From CAKAHY01 sp041848045 (lineage in GTDB: Bacteria > Bacillota > Clostridia > Lachnospirales > Lachnospiraceae): 26,422 nt of DNA. The DNA lies in assembly GCA_041848045.1 (NCBI GenBank), contig JBGZHY010000091.1, positions 1-26,422 of the forward strand. Direction: 5' to 3'. The translations under genes and the position numbers were made by a program. The notes beneath the pieces were generated by a model that saw only the letters and a program-made list of their open reading frames with translations, was not told the DNA's origin and did no database searches. This document shows, in pieces, positions 24,215-26,422 of this stretch; position 1 is the stretch's first letter; the number at the start of each line of letters is the position of its first letter.

Positions 24215-26278
24215 TTACCAGACACGCAAGCGTTCTGCTGGAGCAACATACATAGGATCACCTTCTTTGACCTGAAAGTCCTCATAGAAGCGGTCAATTT
24301 GGTTGACAATATTGTTGACGCGGTATATGCCCGGCGGATGCTCGTCCTCGATATTGGAAATGGCATATTCTCTGGTGTTGCGTTCACGCCATACTTTGGC
24401 ATAAGATTCAAAAACTTTCTTGGTGTCATAGCCGTTTTTCTCGGCAATGCTGACAGCTACGGTCAAACCGCCCAAATCCGCAATGATTTCGCCGGTTGAA
24501 ATTGCACCGTTGACATAGTAACCCGGTACCACTTCCAATTTGGAATAAATGTCGGCTGCCTGGTTTACCTTTGCCTGGAACTTTTCCAAGTCTTTGGCAT
24601 CCCACCAGTTTCGCAGATTGCCGTTTTCATCGAACTGCGCGCCTTGTTTGTCAAAAGCATGGGTTATTTCATGGCCGATGACTGCGCCGATTCCCCCCAG
24701 GTTTTCCTCTTTGGAAGCCTTCGGATCATAGAAAGGCGCCTGTAATATAGCTGCCGGAAATACAATTTCGTTGCCGATAGGATTGTAATAGGCATTAACC
24801 GTATGCGGCGGAAGTCCCCACTCCAACTTATCCGGTTTGTTTTCCAGTTTCTTTTTGTCTGCCATCCGGGTTTTGTGTAAAAGTGCTTCCAGATTGCTGA
24901 CCAGATTACCACCCTCTGCATTGCTTACGATGTTTAAGTCGGAATAGTCTTCCCATTTGTCGGGGTAGGCTATCTTAACCGTCATGGTATCCAGCTTTTT
25001 GAGTGCCTGCTGTTTGGTGGCATCCGTCATCCAGTCCAAACTTTTGATGCGATCCACATAAGTAGACTTTATCTCATTTACCATAGAGATAACATCTGCC
25101 TTTGCAGAAGGCATAAAATAATTATCCGTATAAATTTTGGCAACAAGATCTTTAAACTGCTCGCTCACCAGGTTAAAGGCAAGCTCGTCATCGGAAGGCA
25201 CATCATAAACGCCGGTAGAGGCGGATTCAAAACGTGCACCGATTTCGACCAGATCCTTGGAAAGTCTTTGTACATTGGCGGCAATTAAGCGGTATTCCAG
25301 CTGTGCCTTTAAGGCCTCCAGATTTTGGTCGGTATATAAGGCATTGATTTTTTCCAGCGCAAGAGGTTCGGAAACAATGAGCTGCTCCGTGCTGTTTAGC
25401 TGAACCGCTTCGGCAGCCTCCCACAGAGGAACGGCAGGAGCAAAGGTTTTCAGCTCCTCCCAGGTTTTCGGATTATATAAAAGCTCCTGGTCATTTGCTT
25501 TTTCTGCGGGTAAGGTCGATTCGGCAATCTGTTTTTCCAAATGATAAACCAAATCCGCTTTGTGCTCGGCTTCTTTTGCAGAATATCCTGACCATATAAA
25601 GATTTCCTGCAGGTATTTCTTGAAGGCTTCCTGCTGCTTTAAGGAAAAATCGTCCGTTCCTTCAAAGTTTTTCTTGGATAAACCGAGTTCCGGTCTGTTC
25701 AGATACAGGGCATTGACAGAGCTGTTCTTTACATCCTTATCAATCAGAAAAGAGATGCTGCTGACCACGCCTTTGGCGTATAGCTTGCTTAAAACCCTAC
25801 GGAAGGCATCCATGTCGGAAATCGCCCGGATCTCTTCCACATATTCCTTGATGGGCTCCATACCCAGTCGGTCCCTGGTTTCAAAATCTGCCGCCATATT
25901 ATAGAGGTCAACCAGCTTTTTCTCGGAGCTTCCTTCCGCCAGGCTACTGTAATCAGCCTGCAGTTTGGCAATCATATCCCGAATGTCGGTATCTGTTTTT
26001 TCCTGCAGCTGACTGAAGTTGTTGATGGTGGATTCTCCCTCCGGAATCTTGGTGTCATTGAGCCACTGTGCATTGATATAATTATAGAAATTGCTTTGCG
26101 GCGTATCTTTGGCAAGCTGCGTACCTTCCATAGGCATACTTTCGGCTTGCGTACTTTGTGTCTGCATTGCTTCGCTCATATCCGTAGTCTTTGTCTGCGG
26201 CATGGCAGAGCACGCAGCCAGACAAAGGGAGCAGCCAAGAGCCAGAGCGGAAAACAAATGCTTCTTGTTCTTCATCAT
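24215..26278 (-). CDS. pepO: M13 family (PepO-like) metallopeptidase, predicted lipoprotein
   Basis: This 687-residue zinc endopeptidase of the neprilysin family should act outside the membrane on peptides. A type II signal peptide is clear: KNKKH, a hydrophobic core, then LAAC with lipidated C23. A Ser/Thr/Gln/Met-rich linker (24-60) precedes the M13 N domain. The catalytic set is complete: NAYYNP (495-500), HEITH with H536, E537 and H540, E597 in GEIIADLGG with D601, and DEHPPGIYRVN with H647 and R653. The C-terminus ends RLRVW in place of the common CxxW. Many PepO-like proteins in Gram-positives are intracellular, so the lipoprotein signal matters. Two ATGs (26278 and 26275) are possible; AAGGA lies about 12 bases upstream. 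Confidence 0.93.
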   Translation of the reverse strand: MMKNKKHLFSALALGCSLCLAACSAMPQTKTTDMSEAMQTQSTQAESMPMEGTQLAKDTPQSNFYNYINAQWLNDTKIPEGESTINNFSQLQEKTDTDIRDMIAKLQADYSSLAEGSSEKKLVDLYNMAADFETRDRLGMEPIKEYVEEIRAISDMDAFRRVLSKLYAKGVVSSISFLIDKDVKNSSVNALYLNRPELGLSKKNFEGTDDFSLKQQEAFKKYLQEIFIWSGYSAKEAEHKADLVYHLEKQIAESTLPAEKANDQELLYNPKTWEELKTFAPAVPLWEAAEAVQLNSTEQLIVSEPLALEKINALYTDQNLEALKAQLEYRLIAANVQRLSKDLVEIGARFESASTGVYDVPSDDELAFNLVSEQFKDLVAKIYTDNYFMPSAKADVISMVNEIKSTYVDRIKSLDWMTDATKQQALKKLDTMTVKIAYPDKWEDYSDLNIVSNAEGGNLVSNLEALLHKTRMADKKKLENKPDKLEWGLPPHTVNAYYNPIGNEIVFPAAILQAPFYDPKASKEENLGGIGAVIGHEITHAFDKQGAQFDENGNLRNWWDAKDLEKFQAKVNQAADIYSKLEVVPGYYVNGAISTGEIIADLGGLTVAVSIAEKNGYDTKKVFESYAKVWRERNTREYAISNIEDEHPPGIYRVNNIVNQIDRFYEDFQVKEGDPMYVAPAERLRVW

Positions 26279-26321
26279 GCTTTTTTCTTCGTCCTTTCTT
26301 CAAGTGTTGTAAACAGGGCTG

Positions 26322-26327
26322 AGTATA
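26322..26327 (-). promoter_or_regulatory. Probable -10 of the peptidase/CPBP transcript
   Basis: The minus strand reads TATACT, 44 bases before the peptidase ATG. The -35 region is poor (runs of T), which suggests a need for an activator. Confidence 0.45.
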
Positions 26328-26350
26328 GCGGGGACTTATGAAAAAAAGCG

Positions 26351-26374
26351 TCAGAAAATTCTGAATTTTTCTGA
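26351..26374. promoter_or_regulatory. Dyad and direct repeat upstream of the peptidase promoter (candidate operator)
   Basis: TCAGAAAA (26351-26358) and TTTTCTGA (26367-26374) are perfect inverted arms with eight bases between. On the minus strand TTCAGA occurs twice exactly ten bases apart just upstream of the weak -35, a spacing typical of OmpR-family sites. The sequence beyond 26374 to the window end holds no gene I can support. Confidence 0.35.
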
Positions 26375-26422
26375 AGTATTACTATGTATTTTATTTGACT
26401 ACAAGACAGCAATGTATTAGAA

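Noticed and set aside
1..26422. CRISPR arrays, insertion sequences, prophage genes or attachment sites
   Set aside because: I found no regularly spaced repeats, transposase or phage-like frames, or flanking target-site duplications; gene style and spacing are uniform across the window.

Overview
The window looks like chromosomal core sequence from an anaerobic, low-to-mid GC member of the Clostridia, most likely Lachnospiraceae-like. The reasons are a complete six-gene Rnf operon in the order C-D-G-E-A-B, AddAB rather than RecBCD, a two-subunit iron-sulfur L-serine dehydratase, strong GGAGG ribosome binding sites and tight gene packing. I see no phage, transposon, CRISPR array or rRNA. The genus assignment is inference only.

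Layout. Positions 1-3287 (+) hold the 3' end of an ABC importer ATPase, a nucleoside hydrolase coupled to it by TGATG, a thymidylate synthase with its own promoter, and an ArAE/FUSC-type membrane protein that starts directly after the thyA stop. Positions 3355-3517 hold a free-standing tRNA-Leu unit (promoter, gene, terminator) with the unusual anticodon AAG. Positions 3545-6970 (+) carry efp with its promoter and terminator, then argS and a DMT/EamA transporter. Positions 7037-12186 (+) are the Rnf operon rnfCDGEAB, encoding the ion-pumping ferredoxin:NAD+ oxidoreductase, with a palindrome-rich leader and a terminator. Positions 12238-20984 (+) are addB-addA-sdaAB-sdaAA, four genes that overlap or nearly touch, so double-strand-break repair and serine deamination appear to share a transcript.

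From 20987 to the end all genes are on the minus strand. In transcription order they are a secreted M13 (PepO-like) lipoprotein peptidase followed by a CPBP-type membrane protein that lacks the usual arginine of EExxxR. After a terminator and a new promoter come an OmpR-family response regulator, a histidine kinase with an eroded ATP-binding G1 motif, and a 114-residue four-helix membrane protein of unknown function. This envelope/sensory block is the least explained part of the window and the best candidate for an undescribed functional unit. A repeat-rich dyad upstream of the peptidase gene resembles an OmpR-type operator.

The remaining genes are recognisable families. The points worth a second look are the A34 tRNA-Leu, the divergent thymidylate synthase, the cysteine tail on RnfE, the co-transcription of addAB with sdaA, and the minus-strand block.
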